Positions 43,515 to 53,353 are shown, counted from the first letter of the stretch. The stretch: DNA of 64,000 nt from Bacteroidota bacterium (GCA_030698405.1 JAUYMU010000012.1:21707-85706); one strand, 5' to 3'. Numbers and translations: made by a program. The notes: generated by a model from the letters alone, not told the origin.

Positions 43515-44471
43515 TTAAATTTCTTTGGCAATCAAATAGGTTGTATATATAATAAATACTGCCAGTAAAACTGCTGCTTCCCATCTGTCCAGTTTTTTAT
43601 TTTTGCCTGTAAACATTGCAGCAAAAAGGAACAACGTTCCGCCTGCAAGCATGTAAACGTCTGTATTGAAAGCAAGATTATAAGTAACCGGTTTGATGAA
43701 TGAACTCACCGAAAGAATCAGTAAAAGATTAAAGATATTGGAGCCGATAATGTTGCCGATCGCGATGTCGCTGTTTTTCTTAAATGCTGCCACTACCGAG
43801 GTTACCAATTCGGGCAACGATGTGCCAGCCGCAATAATGGTTAATCCAATAATTTTTTCGCTTACGCCCAGATTGGTTGCAATTTCAATCGCATTGTTTA
43901 CAACCAATTTGCCTCCGAATATCAGTCCGGCAAGTCCGATTGTAATCAGCCCCCAAATCTTCCAATTTGAAATTTCCAATGTTGCTATTTCCAATTCTGT
44001 TTTTTCCGTTTTCATCTGCTTATAAACGTAAAACAGGAAGAGTACAAACAGTATAAACAATAAAGCTCCGTCAATTCGAGAAAGAACATTGTTTTCCTGT
44101 AAAAAGAAACTGTTTGAGAGGATAAACACGATAACTATTGCAAAAAACGAAATTGGTATTTCTTTCCAAACCGTACTCGACTGCACCGTAATTGGTAAAA
44201 TCAACCCAACAATACCGAGTATTAAAAACAGGTTAAAATTATTACTTCCAATTACATTGCCGAATATAATGTCGGAGTGACCTTGAAACGAAGCGATTGA
44301 ATTTACCACCAGTTCTGGAGCCGATGTTCCAAATGCCACGATCGTCAATCCAATTGCCAGATCGGAAATGTTGTGTTTTTTTGCAAGCGATGAAGCTCCG
44401 CTAACCAACCAGTCTGCACCTTTTATGAGTATAGCAAAACCAACTATCAGAATAGTAACTGAAAGAATCAT
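43515..44471 (-). CDS. CaCA family sodium/calcium antiporter, copy 2
   Basis: The protein has 318 residues, collinear with its neighbours without gaps. Alpha repeats FGTSAPELVVNSIASFQGHS with GNVIGSNNFNLFL and AGTSLPELVTSVVAAFKKNS with GNIIGSNIFNLL are intact. It is separated from copies 1 and 3 by 23 bp each. Its 3' half is nearly identical at DNA level to copy 1, so the duplication is recent or maintained by gene conversion. Cation specificity may differ among copies through the cytoplasmic loop near KQMKTEKTELEIA. Confidence 0.92.
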   Translation of the reverse strand: MILSVTILIVGFAILIKGADWLVSGASSLAKKHNISDLAIGLTIVAFGTSAPELVVNSIASFQGHSDIIFGNVIGSNNFNLFLILGIVGLILPITVQSSTVWKEIPISFFAIVIVFILSNSFFLQENNVLSRIDGALLFILFVLFLFYVYKQMKTEKTELEIATLEISNWKIWGLITIGLAGLIFGGKLVVNNAIEIATNLGVSEKIIGLTIIAAGTSLPELVTSVVAAFKKNSDIAIGNIIGSNIFNLLLILSVSSFIKPVTYNLAFNTDVYMLAGGTLFLFAAMFTGKNKKLDRWEAAVLLAVFIIYTTYLIAKEI

Positions 44472-44494
44472 TTAAGTTTGTTTTTGAGGTAGTT

Positions 44495-45451
44495 TTATAC
44501 TTCTTTGGCAATCAAATAGGTTGTATATATTATAAATACTGCCAGTAATACTCCTGCTTCCCATCTGTCCAGTTTTTTATTTTTGCCTGTAAACATTGCT
44601 GCAAAAAGGAACAACGTTCCGCCTGCAAGCATGTAAACGTCCGTATTGAAAGCAAGATTATAAGTTGGTGGTTTGATGAATGAACTCACCGAAAGAATAA
44701 ATAAAAGATTAAAAATATTGGAGCCGATAATGTTTCCGATCGCGATGTCGCTGTTTTTCTTCAATGCTGCCACTACCGAAGTTACCAATTCGGGCAACGA
44801 TGTGCCAGCCGCGATAATGGTTAATCCAATAATTTTTTCGCTTACGCCCAGATTGGTTGCAATTTCAATCGCATTGTTTACAACCAGTCTGCCTCCAAAT
44901 ATCAGTCCGGCAAGTCCGATTGTAATTAATCCCCATATTTTCCAGTTTGAAATTTCCAATGTCGCTATTTCAAATTCGGTTTTATCGGTTTTCATCTGCT
45001 TATAAACGTAAAACAGGAAAAGTATAAACAGTATCAGCAATAAAGCTCCGTCAATTCGTGAAAGAACATTGTTTTCCTGAAAAAAGAAACTGTTTGAGAG
45101 TATAAACACGATAACTACTGCAAAAAAAGAAATTGGGATTTCTTTCCAGACGGTGCTCGATTGCACCGTAATTGGTAAAATCAACCCAACAATACCCAGT
45201 ATAAAAAACAGGTTGAAATTATTACTTCCAATTACATTACCGAATATAATATCAGAATGATCCTGAAACGAAGCGATTGAATTTACGACCAGTTCAGGAG
45301 CTGAAGTGCCAAATGCCACAATCGTTAGGCCAATTGCCAGGTCGGAAATGTGGTGTTTTTTTGCCAGCGATGAAGCGCCGCTAACCAACCAGTCCGCACC
45401 TTTTATAAGTAAAATAAACCCTAAAACAATGAGTACAACTGAAATTGCCAT
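44495..45451 (-). CDS. CaCA family sodium/calcium antiporter, copy 1
   Basis: The protein has 318 residues and is the first transcribed copy of the tandem set. Both alpha repeats and ten membrane segments are complete. The N-terminus (MAISVVLIVLGFILLI) differs from the MILSVTILIVGFAI form shared by the other two. This suggests it is the founder or has diverged at the 5' end only. It is preceded by a 131 bp gap after the ornithine carbamoyltransferase gene on the same strand. Confidence 0.92.
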   Translation of the reverse strand: MAISVVLIVLGFILLIKGADWLVSGASSLAKKHHISDLAIGLTIVAFGTSAPELVVNSIASFQDHSDIIFGNVIGSNNFNLFFILGIVGLILPITVQSSTVWKEIPISFFAVVIVFILSNSFFFQENNVLSRIDGALLLILFILFLFYVYKQMKTDKTEFEIATLEISNWKIWGLITIGLAGLIFGGRLVVNNAIEIATNLGVSEKIIGLTIIAAGTSLPELVTSVVAALKKNSDIAIGNIIGSNIFNLLFILSVSSFIKPPTYNLAFNTDVYMLAGGTLFLFAAMFTGKNKKLDRWEAGVLLAVFIIYTTYLIAKEV

Positions 45452-45582
45452 TTATGTTCGCTGTTTGTTTGTATAAACCAAAATGTTTGTATTTCAGGCA
45501 GGGCAGTATTTTGAAAACAAAACTGACCCCGCAGAAACAAACTTGCCGCGAAGATAAAATTTTAAGCTCAAATTTCACATTT

Positions 45583-46581
45583 CTACCCAATAGTTGCCAC
45601 CATCACTGCCTTTATTGTGTGCATACGGTTTTCAGCCTGATCGAAAACAATGGAAGCTTCGCTTTCAAAAACTTCTTCGGAAACTTCAAGTCCGTCGAGC
45701 CCGAATTTCAGATACAATTCTTCTCCAACTTTGGTGTCGCGGTTGTGAAACGCCGGTAAACAATGCAGAAATTTCACGTTTGGATTTCCCGTGAGTTCCA
45801 TCGCATTTTTATTTACCTGATAGGGTAGAAGCAGTTGGATTCTTTCTGTCCAGACCGATTCCGGTTCGCCCATAGAAACCCAGATGTCGGTATATAAAAA
45901 GTCGCAATCCTTTACAGCTTCGGCCAGATTATCTGTAATCAACAGTTTGGCGCCGCTTTCGGCAGCAAGTTTTCGGCAGGTTTGTTGCAATTCGGCTGTT
46001 GGCTGGCAACTTGCCGGAGCGGCAGCCCTGAAGTCCATTCCAAGTATTGCCGCACCCACCATCAGCGAATTCCCCATGTTGTTGCGGGCATCTCCCAAAT
46101 AGCAAAATTTTATTTCTGAAAGTGGTTTTGCAGAATGCTCCAGCATGGTTAGGAAATCGGCCAGAATCTGTGTCGGGTGAAATTCGTCTGTCAAACCGTT
46201 CCACACCGGAACGCCGGCATATTTACCCAATTCTTCCACGATGCTTTGGCCATAACCGCGGTATTCAATGCCATCGTACATTCTGCCCAAAACCCGGGCG
46301 GTATCTTTAATTGATTCCTTGTGCCCGATTTGCGAACCTGATGGGCCAAGATAAGTGGCATGTGCGCCCTGATCGAAAGCGGCTACTTCGAATGCACAAC
46401 GTGTTCGCGTGGAGGTCTTTTCGAAGATCAAAGCCACGTTTTTTCCGCTTAACATTTGTTCTTCAAGTCCCGATGCTTTTGATTTTTTCAATTTTGTAGC
46501 AAGCTGCAACAGGTAATGAATTTCTTCAGCATTAAAATCCAGCAATTTCAGGAAGTTTCTGTTTTTTAGGTTGTTTTTCAT
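45583..46581 (-). CDS. argF: Ornithine carbamoyltransferase
   Basis: The protein has 332 residues. The carbamoyl-phosphate motif [29 protein letters not shown] and the ornithine loop [11 protein letters not shown] are all present. The enzyme interconverts ornithine plus carbamoyl phosphate and citrulline. It lies 130 bp downstream of carbamate kinase on the same strand, with no arginine biosynthesis gene beside it. That points to catabolic use (arcB-like: citrulline to ornithine and carbamoyl phosphate, then ATP). The catabolic direction is inference; the length and motifs fit either. Confidence 0.92.
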   Translation of the reverse strand: MKNNLKNRNFLKLLDFNAEEIHYLLQLATKLKKSKASGLEEQMLSGKNVALIFEKTSTRTRCAFEVAAFDQGAHATYLGPSGSQIGHKESIKDTARVLGRMYDGIEYRGYGQSIVEELGKYAGVPVWNGLTDEFHPTQILADFLTMLEHSAKPLSEIKFCYLGDARNNMGNSLMVGAAILGMDFRAAAPASCQPTAELQQTCRKLAAESGAKLLITDNLAEAVKDCDFLYTDIWVSMGEPESVWTERIQLLLPYQVNKNAMELTGNPNVKFLHCLPAFHNRDTKVGEELYLKFGLDGLEVSEEVFESEASIVFDQAENRMHTIKAVMVATIG

Positions 46582-46599
46582 AGTATTTATTTATTAAAA

Positions 46600-46628
46600 G
46601 CCTCCCCAACCCCTCCACAAGAGGGGCT
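46600..46628. repeat. Palindromic mini-element between arcC and argF
   Basis: GCCTCCCC is followed by the arms 46610-46615 and 46621-46626 (CCCCTC/GAGGGG) around CACAA. The layout is the same as that of the copy at 35528. Confidence 0.75.
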
Positions 46629-46711
46629 TTTGGCCATTCGTAAATGATTAATTTCGGTTATAATAATTTCCTTCTCTCTTCACTGGCAACTGTGACTGAC
46701 CACTGATCACT

Positions 46712-47665
46712 CTACTCGTACTCCATTGTAATTTTCGATCCGTACGATTTGTCTTCCAGCTTTTTTGCTTCCGTAATCACACTTTTTCCGCCGCCATTTT
46801 TAATAAAGTACAAACACGCTCTGATTTTTGGCGCCATTGTTCCTTCCGCAAAAGTTCCGGCATCCAAATATTTTATGGTATCAGCATAATTCAGGAATTC
46901 GAGTTTTTCCTGGGTTGGAAGTCCAAAATCTTTGTAGATAAATGAAACATCGGTCAGGATATAAAACTCGTTTGCCTTTATTTTTGAGGCCAGCAATGCC
47001 GAAGCCAGATCTTTGTCGATTACGGCATCAAGTGTGCGAAGGTCGTTGTTTTCGTCGTAATAAACCGGAATTCCGCCGCCGCCCACTGCAATTACAATAT
47101 TTCCGTCCCTGACAAGCGTTTCAATTATTTCCTGATTAATAATGTCTATTGGTTGCGGGGAGGAAACCATTCGCCGCCAGCCACCTTTGGTTTTTGCAGA
47201 GGGTTTAAAAATCCAGCCTTTTTCTTCCTGAAGTTTTTTAGCTTCCGGCTCCGAATAAATTTTCCCGATTCCTTTGGTTGGATTTGTAAAAGCCGGATCG
47301 TTTGGATCGACCGTTGCCATGGTTACCAAGGTGATGACATTTTTCTGAATGCCGTGTTTCTTCAACACATTTCGAATCATTCGTTCAATCATGTAACCAA
47401 TTCCGCCTTGCGAATCGGCCACGCAAACGTCCAGTGGCATTGGGGCGATGTTGTAAACTTGCAGCCCTGCTTCGTTCCGCATCAGAATATTGCCTACCTG
47501 CGGACCGTTCCCGTGCGTTATTACCAATTCGAATCCTTCCTTCAGCAGAAAAATCAGGTTTTCAAGCGTTTCGGTCGTATTTGATTCCTGTTGTTCAATG
47601 GTGCCGGATTCATTTTCCCTGAGAAGGGCATTTCCGCCAAGCGCCACAACTGCAATTTTTTTCAT
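46712..47665 (-). CDS. arcC: Carbamate kinase
   Basis: The protein has 317 residues of the amino-acid kinase fold. VVALGGNALLRENE opens the chain, then ITHGNGPQVGNILMRNE. GGWRRMVSSPQPIDII and VIAVGGGGIPVYYDENN follow, and GTMAPKIRACLYFI near the end. It makes ATP from carbamoyl phosphate and ADP, yielding carbamate (ammonia and CO2). Together with the adjacent ornithine carbamoyltransferase it forms the lower part of citrulline or agmatine fermentation. Arginine deiminase is not in this window. Confidence 0.93.
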   Translation of the reverse strand: MKKIAVVALGGNALLRENESGTIEQQESNTTETLENLIFLLKEGFELVITHGNGPQVGNILMRNEAGLQVYNIAPMPLDVCVADSQGGIGYMIERMIRNVLKKHGIQKNVITLVTMATVDPNDPAFTNPTKGIGKIYSEPEAKKLQEEKGWIFKPSAKTKGGWRRMVSSPQPIDIINQEIIETLVRDGNIVIAVGGGGIPVYYDENNDLRTLDAVIDKDLASALLASKIKANEFYILTDVSFIYKDFGLPTQEKLEFLNYADTIKYLDAGTFAEGTMAPKIRACLYFIKNGGGKSVITEAKKLEDKSYGSKITMEYE

Positions 47666-48053
47666 TCGAAAATAACGATATTAATTAATTGATTTTTAAG
47701 CGTTCTCATGGAACTCACATACCAGAAAGCATCCACTTAAACATTAATTTCCATTCTCTTTTTGTGCTGCCACTTTTGAAATCATTTCTGTGGTATGTTC
47801 GTTTCATTCTGATGTATTGTTAAGTCTTTGTATTTGTCGGCTTTACAGTCATTTTGGTCATAATCTGTCGCTGACAAACTTATAAAAAGGAACCAATTAT
47901 AATCATGATGAACGATTGTTGTGTATCCGGAAAAGGATGCTATTAAACAGATGATAATATATTCAGGAAGAAATTAATGTGCGGTATAAGTTCAAAGATA
48001 AAATATATGATAGTCAAAAATCGTTAACTTTGCGCACGAATTTTATAACCCGA
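47666..48053. other. 388 bp intergenic region between arcC and ftsK
   Basis: This divergent promoter region is AT-rich. It contains the ftsK -7 element near its right end and a weak TATTTTCG (7/8 match) for arcC on the minus strand near 47675. No RNA gene, repeat or conserved hairpin was recognised. Confidence 0.5.
48025..48032 (+). promoter_or_regulatory. -7 element of ftsK
   Basis: TAACTTTG matches TAnnTTTG exactly, 21 bp before ATG 48054. It rules out an upstream in-frame start at 47979. Confidence 0.5.
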
Positions 48054-50534
48054 ATGGCAAAACAAATAAAGAAACCGGCAAAGGCTCCCACGCCTAAAAA
48101 AACCTTGGGAGTTGTACTTTTTTTCAGGAGCAACCAATTCAGATATACCTTAGGACTTTTTCTGATGATCATCAGCGGATACATGGCAGTCGCCTTTGTT
48201 TCCTATGTTATTTCAGGTGGGGTCGATCAAAGTAAGCTGGATCTTCCCTGGCGTGATTTTCTTTTTGATCCTTCGGTGAAGGTTCAGAATATTGCCGGAA
48301 AAGGGGGCGCCTTTTTGAGCGAAAAGTTTATCAACATGGGTTTTGGGTTTCCATCCTTCTTTTTTATCCTGATATTTTTTGTGGCTGCACTCAATTTGTT
48401 TGGGTACAGAAAAATCAAGTTTTTCAAGACACTGGTTTTTTCGATTGTTTGGATGCTTTGGGCTTCCATAGCTCTTGGACTGTTAACAAATTCACTGGAT
48501 AGTCAGTTTTTGAATTTCGGAGGAATGTATGGTTTTATACTTTCCAATTTAGTTTCTTCACTTTTGGGTACACTGGGTGCCACTTTAATACTGATTTTCA
48601 TCTTGTTTATCTTGCTGATTGTAACCTTCCGGCAGTTTATTCCATGGTTAACCGGATTGTTTGCAAAAATGTCAAAAGAACCTGAAGTTACAGATAAATT
48701 ATCCGAAGAACAATCTGCGGAATTGGTTTTGGAAACCACCCCTTTGGGGGGAACTGAAGTGATGTCGATTTCGAAAGTGATTACTGAAGACGATAAAATT
48801 GAGGCAATTTTTAATCCGGATGCACCCGATGATAATGATGAAATAATTATTGACGACGATGATTTCGAGATTGAAAATACCTTGTCGCAAAAAGACGTTG
48901 AAGCGAGTATCGAGGATCTGATTTTCAGCAATACGACCAGACCTGAGAAATTTAAAAATAAGGATCCGGAACTTCAGGTTACCAAAATAGTTGAACCTGA
49001 AGTGGATGACCACGGTGTTCCGGTAATGGAAGATTATGATCCGACACTCGATTTGTCGAATTATAAATACCCGACCCCCGATTTGCTCGACGATCATGCA
49101 TCGGGCAATGCCGAAGTAAGCAACGAGGAACTTATTTCAAACAAGAACAAGATCGTAGAAACGTTGCGTCATTACAAAATTGAGATTACGAAAATACGTG
49201 CAACCATTGGGCCTACGATTACTTTGTATGAGATTGTACCTGCTCCCGGAATCCGAATTGCAAAAATCAAAAATCTGGAAGACGACATTGCACTGAGTTT
49301 ATCGGCATTGGGTATTCGTATTATTGCACCAATTCCGGGAAGAGGCACAATCGGTATTGAAGTTCCGAACCAAAAGCCAGAGATTGTTTCAATGCGTTCA
49401 ATTATTGGTTCCAAAAAGTTTATGGAATCGAACCTCGAACTTCCCATCGCTTTGGGAAAAACCATTTCGAATGAAACATTCATGGTCGATCTGACCAAAA
49501 TGCCGCACATTCTGGTGGCGGGCGCTACCGGTCAGGGAAAATCGGTTGGTTTGAATGCGATCATTACTTCGCTTCTTTACAAAAAACATCCGTCTCAACT
49601 GAAATTTGTTTTGATCGATCCGAAAAAAGTGGAACTTAATCTTTATTCATGTCTGGAAAAACATTTTTTGGCCAAAATGCCTGACGAAGAAGATGCGATA
49701 ATTACTGACATTCAGAAAGTTAAAAATACATTGAATTCAGTAAATATTGAGATGGATGGACGTTACGATTTGCTGAAAAAAGCACACGTCCGCAACATCA
49801 TCGAATACAATACCAAATTTATTGGCCGTCGTCTGAATCCGGAGAAAGGTCATCGGTTCTTACCTTATATAGTAGTCATCATTGACGAGTTTGCCGATTT
49901 GATCATGACAGCCGGAAAAGAAGTTGAATTGCCGATTGCACGTATTGCCCAGTTGGCGCGTGCGGTGGGTATTCACATGGTAATTGCCACACAGCGTCCT
50001 TCTATCAATATTATCACAGGAGTAATCAAAGCGAATTTCCCGACCCGAATTGCCTTTAAAGTTGCTTCGATGATCGACTCCCGTACGATTCTGGATACAC
50101 CAGGTGCCAATCAGTTGATTGGAAAAGGCGATATGCTTGTTTCAACCGGAAGTCAGATGACCCGCGTGCAATGCGCATTTGTTGATACTCCTGAAGTTGA
50201 GCGTATTTGCGAGTTTATTGCCGATCAGAGAGGTTATACAACAGCCTTTCTTCTTCCTGATTATGTGGGAGATACCGAAGGTGGAAATGGCGCCGCCGAC
50301 CTGACCAACCGCGATGAAATGTTTGATGATGCGGCTCGGTTGGTAGTGGCAAATCAGCAGGGATCAACTTCGATGATACAGCGGAAATTCTCCATCGGGT
50401 ACAACCGTGCAGGTCGTATTATGGATCAGCTCGAAGCTGCGGGTATTGTAGGACAGAGCGAAGGAAGTAAAGCCAGGCAGGTGTTGCTTCAGGACGAATA
50501 TAGTTTGGAACAATTATTGAAACAAATGAAATAG
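48054..50534 (+). CDS. ftsK: DNA translocase FtsK/SpoIIIE
   Basis: The protein has 826 residues. Four membrane segments lie in the first 190 residues and an acidic linker (IIIDDDDFEIEN) at about 260-320. The RecA-like motor has Walker A GATGQGKSVGLN near 490, VIIDEFADLIM near 609 and ATQRPSINIITG. A winged-helix gamma domain (IQRKFSIGYNRAGRIMDQLE) ends the protein and would read polar KOPS-like sequences. It pumps chromosome ends through the closing septum and activates Xer recombination; a XerD gene lies 2.8 kb downstream. lolA follows by 23 bp. Confidence 0.96.
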   Translation: MAKQIKKPAKAPTPKKTLGVVLFFRSNQFRYTLGLFLMIISGYMAVAFVSYVISGGVDQSKLDLPWRDFLFDPSVKVQNIAGKGGAFLSEKFINMGFGFPSFFFILIFFVAALNLFGYRKIKFFKTLVFSIVWMLWASIALGLLTNSLDSQFLNFGGMYGFILSNLVSSLLGTLGATLILIFILFILLIVTFRQFIPWLTGLFAKMSKEPEVTDKLSEEQSAELVLETTPLGGTEVMSISKVITEDDKIEAIFNPDAPDDNDEIIIDDDDFEIENTLSQKDVEASIEDLIFSNTTRPEKFKNKDPELQVTKIVEPEVDDHGVPVMEDYDPTLDLSNYKYPTPDLLDDHASGNAEVSNEELISNKNKIVETLRHYKIEITKIRATIGPTITLYEIVPAPGIRIAKIKNLEDDIALSLSALGIRIIAPIPGRGTIGIEVPNQKPEIVSMRSIIGSKKFMESNLELPIALGKTISNETFMVDLTKMPHILVAGATGQGKSVGLNAIITSLLYKKHPSQLKFVLIDPKKVELNLYSCLEKHFLAKMPDEEDAIITDIQKVKNTLNSVNIEMDGRYDLLKKAHVRNIIEYNTKFIGRRLNPEKGHRFLPYIVVIIDEFADLIMTAGKEVELPIARIAQLARAVGIHMVIATQRPSINIITGVIKANFPTRIAFKVASMIDSRTILDTPGANQLIGKGDMLVSTGSQMTRVQCAFVDTPEVERICEFIADQRGYTTAFLLPDYVGDTEGGNGAADLTNRDEMFDDAARLVVANQQGSTSMIQRKFSIGYNRAGRIMDQLEAAGIVGQSEGSKARQVLLQDEYSLEQLLKQMK

Positions 50535-50557
50535 AACCATTATATTAATACATCAAA

Positions 50558-51208
50558 ATGAAAAAATTACTATTAATTACGATTCTTTCCATTTGTGCAA
50601 CTGCCGGATATAGCCAGCAAGATGCTAAAGCGAAAGAAATACTCGAAAAAGTTACCAAAACGACCCAATCGCTCGCTTCCATCGAAGCGAAATTCACCTT
50701 CGAAATGAATAATAAAGCTGAGAATATTCAAGAGAAGAGTAGCGGAACCATTGTTCTGAAAGGCAAAAAATACAAGTTGGATATTCCTATGATGGGATTG
50801 CAGGTGACATGTGACGGAAAATCAATCTGGACCTATATGGTTCACGCGAACGAAGTAAGCATTTCAAATATGGATGAAGAAACCGACGATTTAATGGATC
50901 CTACGCGTATTTTTACCATTTATGAAAGAGGTTTCAACTATAAATTTGCGGGCGAATCGACAGATGCAGGTGTTCCGGTTTATAATATCGACCTGACCCC
51001 ACAAAAGGCCACAGGCGATGTTAGCAACATCAAACTAATAATTGACAAACAAAAAATGCTGATTCGGGGAGCAAATATTCTGGGAAAAGACGGGAACAAT
51101 TACAAAGTTTCCATCAGCCAGTTAAAAACCGATGGTGTTTTCAAAGATTCAGACTTTGTTTTTGATCCATCGAAATATAAGGACGTCGAAATTGTTGATA
51201 TGAGATAA
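50558..51208 (+). CDS. lolA: LolA-like outer-membrane lipoprotein carrier
   Basis: The protein has 216 residues with a signal peptide MKKLLLITILSICATAGYSQ. The mature domain KEILEKVTKTTQSLASIEAKF and the half-barrel strands (KYKLDIPMMGLQVTCDGKSIW, split) match LolA/YhfP-like carriers that shuttle lipoproteins through the periplasm. Being 23 bp downstream of ftsK reproduces the ftsK-lolA pairing found in many bacteria. It ends at a bidirectional terminator. Confidence 0.9.
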   Translation: MKKLLLITILSICATAGYSQQDAKAKEILEKVTKTTQSLASIEAKFTFEMNNKAENIQEKSSGTIVLKGKKYKLDIPMMGLQVTCDGKSIWTYMVHANEVSISNMDEETDDLMDPTRIFTIYERGFNYKFAGESTDAGVPVYNIDLTPQKATGDVSNIKLIIDKQKMLIRGANILGKDGNNYKVSISQLKTDGVFKDSDFVFDPSKYKDVEIVDMR

Positions 51209-51210
51209 AA

Positions 51211-51247
51211 AAAAAGGGAGCCGATTGGTTCCCTTTTTTTGTAGTTT
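51211..51247. terminator. Bidirectional terminator between lolA and pyk
   Basis: The arms 51211-51222 and 51227-51238 pair over 12 bases (one wobble) around GATT, with A-tract before and T-tract after. Confidence 0.88.
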
Positions 51248-51254
51248 TTTTTGA

Positions 51255-52673
51255 TTAGTGCTTCATTTTAGAATGTGCCATTTGCTCAACTGAGGCAATC
51301 TCTATAAATGACGTACCTCCGCCAACACCGAAGTTTCCGCCAACATATACCACGGTGTCTTTTTCAGTAATCAGCTTTCTTTTAACTAAATCCAATAAAG
51401 AAGTTTCAATCAGTTTATGCTTGTTTTTCTTTGAAAGTATTTCACTCGGGAAAACGCCATATGAAAGGGCAAGTTCGCGTTTTACCCGTCCGTTATGACA
51501 TTTTGCAAATACCGGTATTGCCCCTCTGAAAGCGGCAATATACCTGGCAATTTTTCCGGTAAGTGTGTCTGTTACAATGGCACTGACTCTTAATTCTTTT
51601 GAGGCCAGCACAGCAGCTTCAGCAAGAAAGGCAGAAGTTTCATTGTCAAGGCGCGGAACTGGCAAATCGTTGCGTCGGTCTTTGCTTGCCTCAACTTCAA
51701 GAGCAATTTTTGTCATAACATTTACTGCCTCAATCGGATAACTTCCGTATGCTGTTTCTCCTGAAAGCATAATCGCATCAGTCCGATCGTATATTGCAGT
51801 AGCAACATCGCCCACTTCCGCACGCGTTGGCCTCGGATTGTCGATCATGGAATGCAGCATTTGAGTTGCAATAATTACAGGTTTTTTTTGCTGAACCGCT
51901 TTCTTAATTAGTTTTCGTTGAATACTAGGGATTTTTTCAGCAGGTATTTCTATTCCAAGGTCACCGCGGGCAACCATAATGCCATAAGCATATTGGAGAA
52001 TTTCATCTATATTATTAACTCCGTCCAGATTTTCGATTTTGGCGATAATTTTTATTTTGCTGTTAAATTTGTCCAGAATTTTCTGAACAGCAATGACATC
52101 ATGCTTATTCCTGACAAATGAATGGGCAATGAAATCGACATCATTTTTCGCCGAAAATTCAATAAACTCAACATCTTTTTCGCTTATGGAAGGCAGGTCA
52201 ACGCTTACACCCGGTGTATTGATGCTCTTTTTGTTTTTGATTTGCCCGCTGTTTCCGAGCCGACAGGTTAAATATTCCTCCGATTGTTCAATCACATCGA
52301 GCGATAGGTCACCATCGTCGATCAGAATTTGGTTGCCAACAGGAACTTCATGTTGTATTTTTTCGTAGCTGACAAAAAACATTTCATTATCCGATTGACC
52401 TTGTCCGCCCTTTACTTTGATAATATCGCCTTCTTTGACATTAATTGGTTCCGAAATACCGGTAGTTCTGATTTCAGGACCTTTAGTATCAACAAGAATT
52501 CCGATATCTTCAGATACGCTCCTTACATTTTTTATCATTTCAATTGCACTCTCCGGCGAGATATGTGCAGTGTTAAGTCTTACAACGTTCATCCCGGCTT
52601 CGTAAAGCTGACGGATAAATTCAGGGTCGCAGCGTTTATCAGAGATGGTGGCGACTATTTTTGTGTATTTCAT
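51255..52673 (-). CDS. pyk: Pyruvate kinase
   Basis: The protein has 472 residues. KYTKIVATISDKRCD opens the barrel. The phosphate and metal residues lie in VRLNTAHI and LVDTKGPEIRT. IIAKIENLDGVNNIDEIL holds the catalytic lysine, and MVARGDLGIEIPAEKIP and SGETAYGSYPIEAV complete the site. It makes ATP and pyruvate from PEP. Position 8 after the start is Ser-Asp-Lys rather than the more common GPAS pattern, a feature of some Bacteroidota forms. It converges with lolA. aroQ is 86 bp upstream on the same strand. Confidence 0.94.
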   Translation of the reverse strand: MKYTKIVATISDKRCDPEFIRQLYEAGMNVVRLNTAHISPESAIEMIKNVRSVSEDIGILVDTKGPEIRTTGISEPINVKEGDIIKVKGGQGQSDNEMFFVSYEKIQHEVPVGNQILIDDGDLSLDVIEQSEEYLTCRLGNSGQIKNKKSINTPGVSVDLPSISEKDVEFIEFSAKNDVDFIAHSFVRNKHDVIAVQKILDKFNSKIKIIAKIENLDGVNNIDEILQYAYGIMVARGDLGIEIPAEKIPSIQRKLIKKAVQQKKPVIIATQMLHSMIDNPRPTRAEVGDVATAIYDRTDAIMLSGETAYGSYPIEAVNVMTKIALEVEASKDRRNDLPVPRLDNETSAFLAEAAVLASKELRVSAIVTDTLTGKIARYIAAFRGAIPVFAKCHNGRVKRELALSYGVFPSEILSKKNKHKLIETSLLDLVKRKLITEKDTVVYVGGNFGVGGGTSFIEIASVEQMAHSKMKH

Positions 52674-52759
52674 ACTTCATATTTATTGGTGAGGGCGACA
52701 AAAGTATTCAAATTTTTAAATTCGGATCAAACGATCCGCCAGTGAGGGTGTAAATGTCA

Positions 52760-53188
52760 TTAAGATTTAATGTATTCAGTAATTGCTTCAATTCCAAGTC
52801 TGTATGAATCAAGTCCAAATCCCATAATGCTTCCGATACAAACCGGGCCAATCAAAGATTCGTGCCTGAAATTTTCCCTGGTCAAAATATTGGATATGTG
52901 AACTTCAACAACGGGAGCTTTTATTCCTGAAATGGCATCACGGATGGCCACAGAGGTGTGTGTATAAGCGCCTGCATTGATAACTAACCCATCGTAACTG
53001 AATCCTGTTTCATGGATTTTATTAATCAGTTCACCTTCGATATTTGATTGATAATATTCAAGAATGATAGAACTGAATTTTTCCTCAAGAATCCTGAAAT
53101 AGCTTTCAAATGTGGAATTTCCATAGATACTTTTCTCGCGAATTCCTAATAAATTCAAATTTGGACCATTTATTAACAAAATTTTCAT
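52760..53188 (-). CDS. aroQ: 3-dehydroquinate dehydratase, type II
   Basis: The protein has 142 residues. GPNLNLLGIREKSIYG carries the active-site Tyr of the flexible loop, and INAGAYTHTSVAIRDA and PVVEVHISNILTRENFR carry the remaining catalytic residues, including the essential His. It performs the third step of the shikimate pathway. The gene is divergent from xerD across 165 bp, an arrangement widely kept in Bacteroidota. Confidence 0.95.
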   Translation of the reverse strand: MKILLINGPNLNLLGIREKSIYGNSTFESYFRILEEKFSSIILEYYQSNIEGELINKIHETGFSYDGLVINAGAYTHTSVAIRDAISGIKAPVVEVHISNILTRENFRHESLIGPVCIGSIMGFGLDSYRLGIEAITEYIKS

Positions 53189-53353
53189 ATTTTGATTTTT
53201 TATTTTAATAATAATAGTAACTTAACCGATCGTAAATTCGTATCTAAAAATTATGTAATCTGGGTGGATGGTCATACTTTATAAATACATCAGAGTTTAC
53301 AAACCAAAATTATCAATAAATGTTATAGAATTAAAAATTTAAAGCTTTTAATT

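Noticed and set aside
45583..46581. N-acetylornithine carbamoyltransferase, the form common in Bacteroidota arginine synthesis
   Set aside because: The loop HCLPAFH and STRTRCAFE fit the ornithine enzyme, and carbamate kinase is the neighbour.
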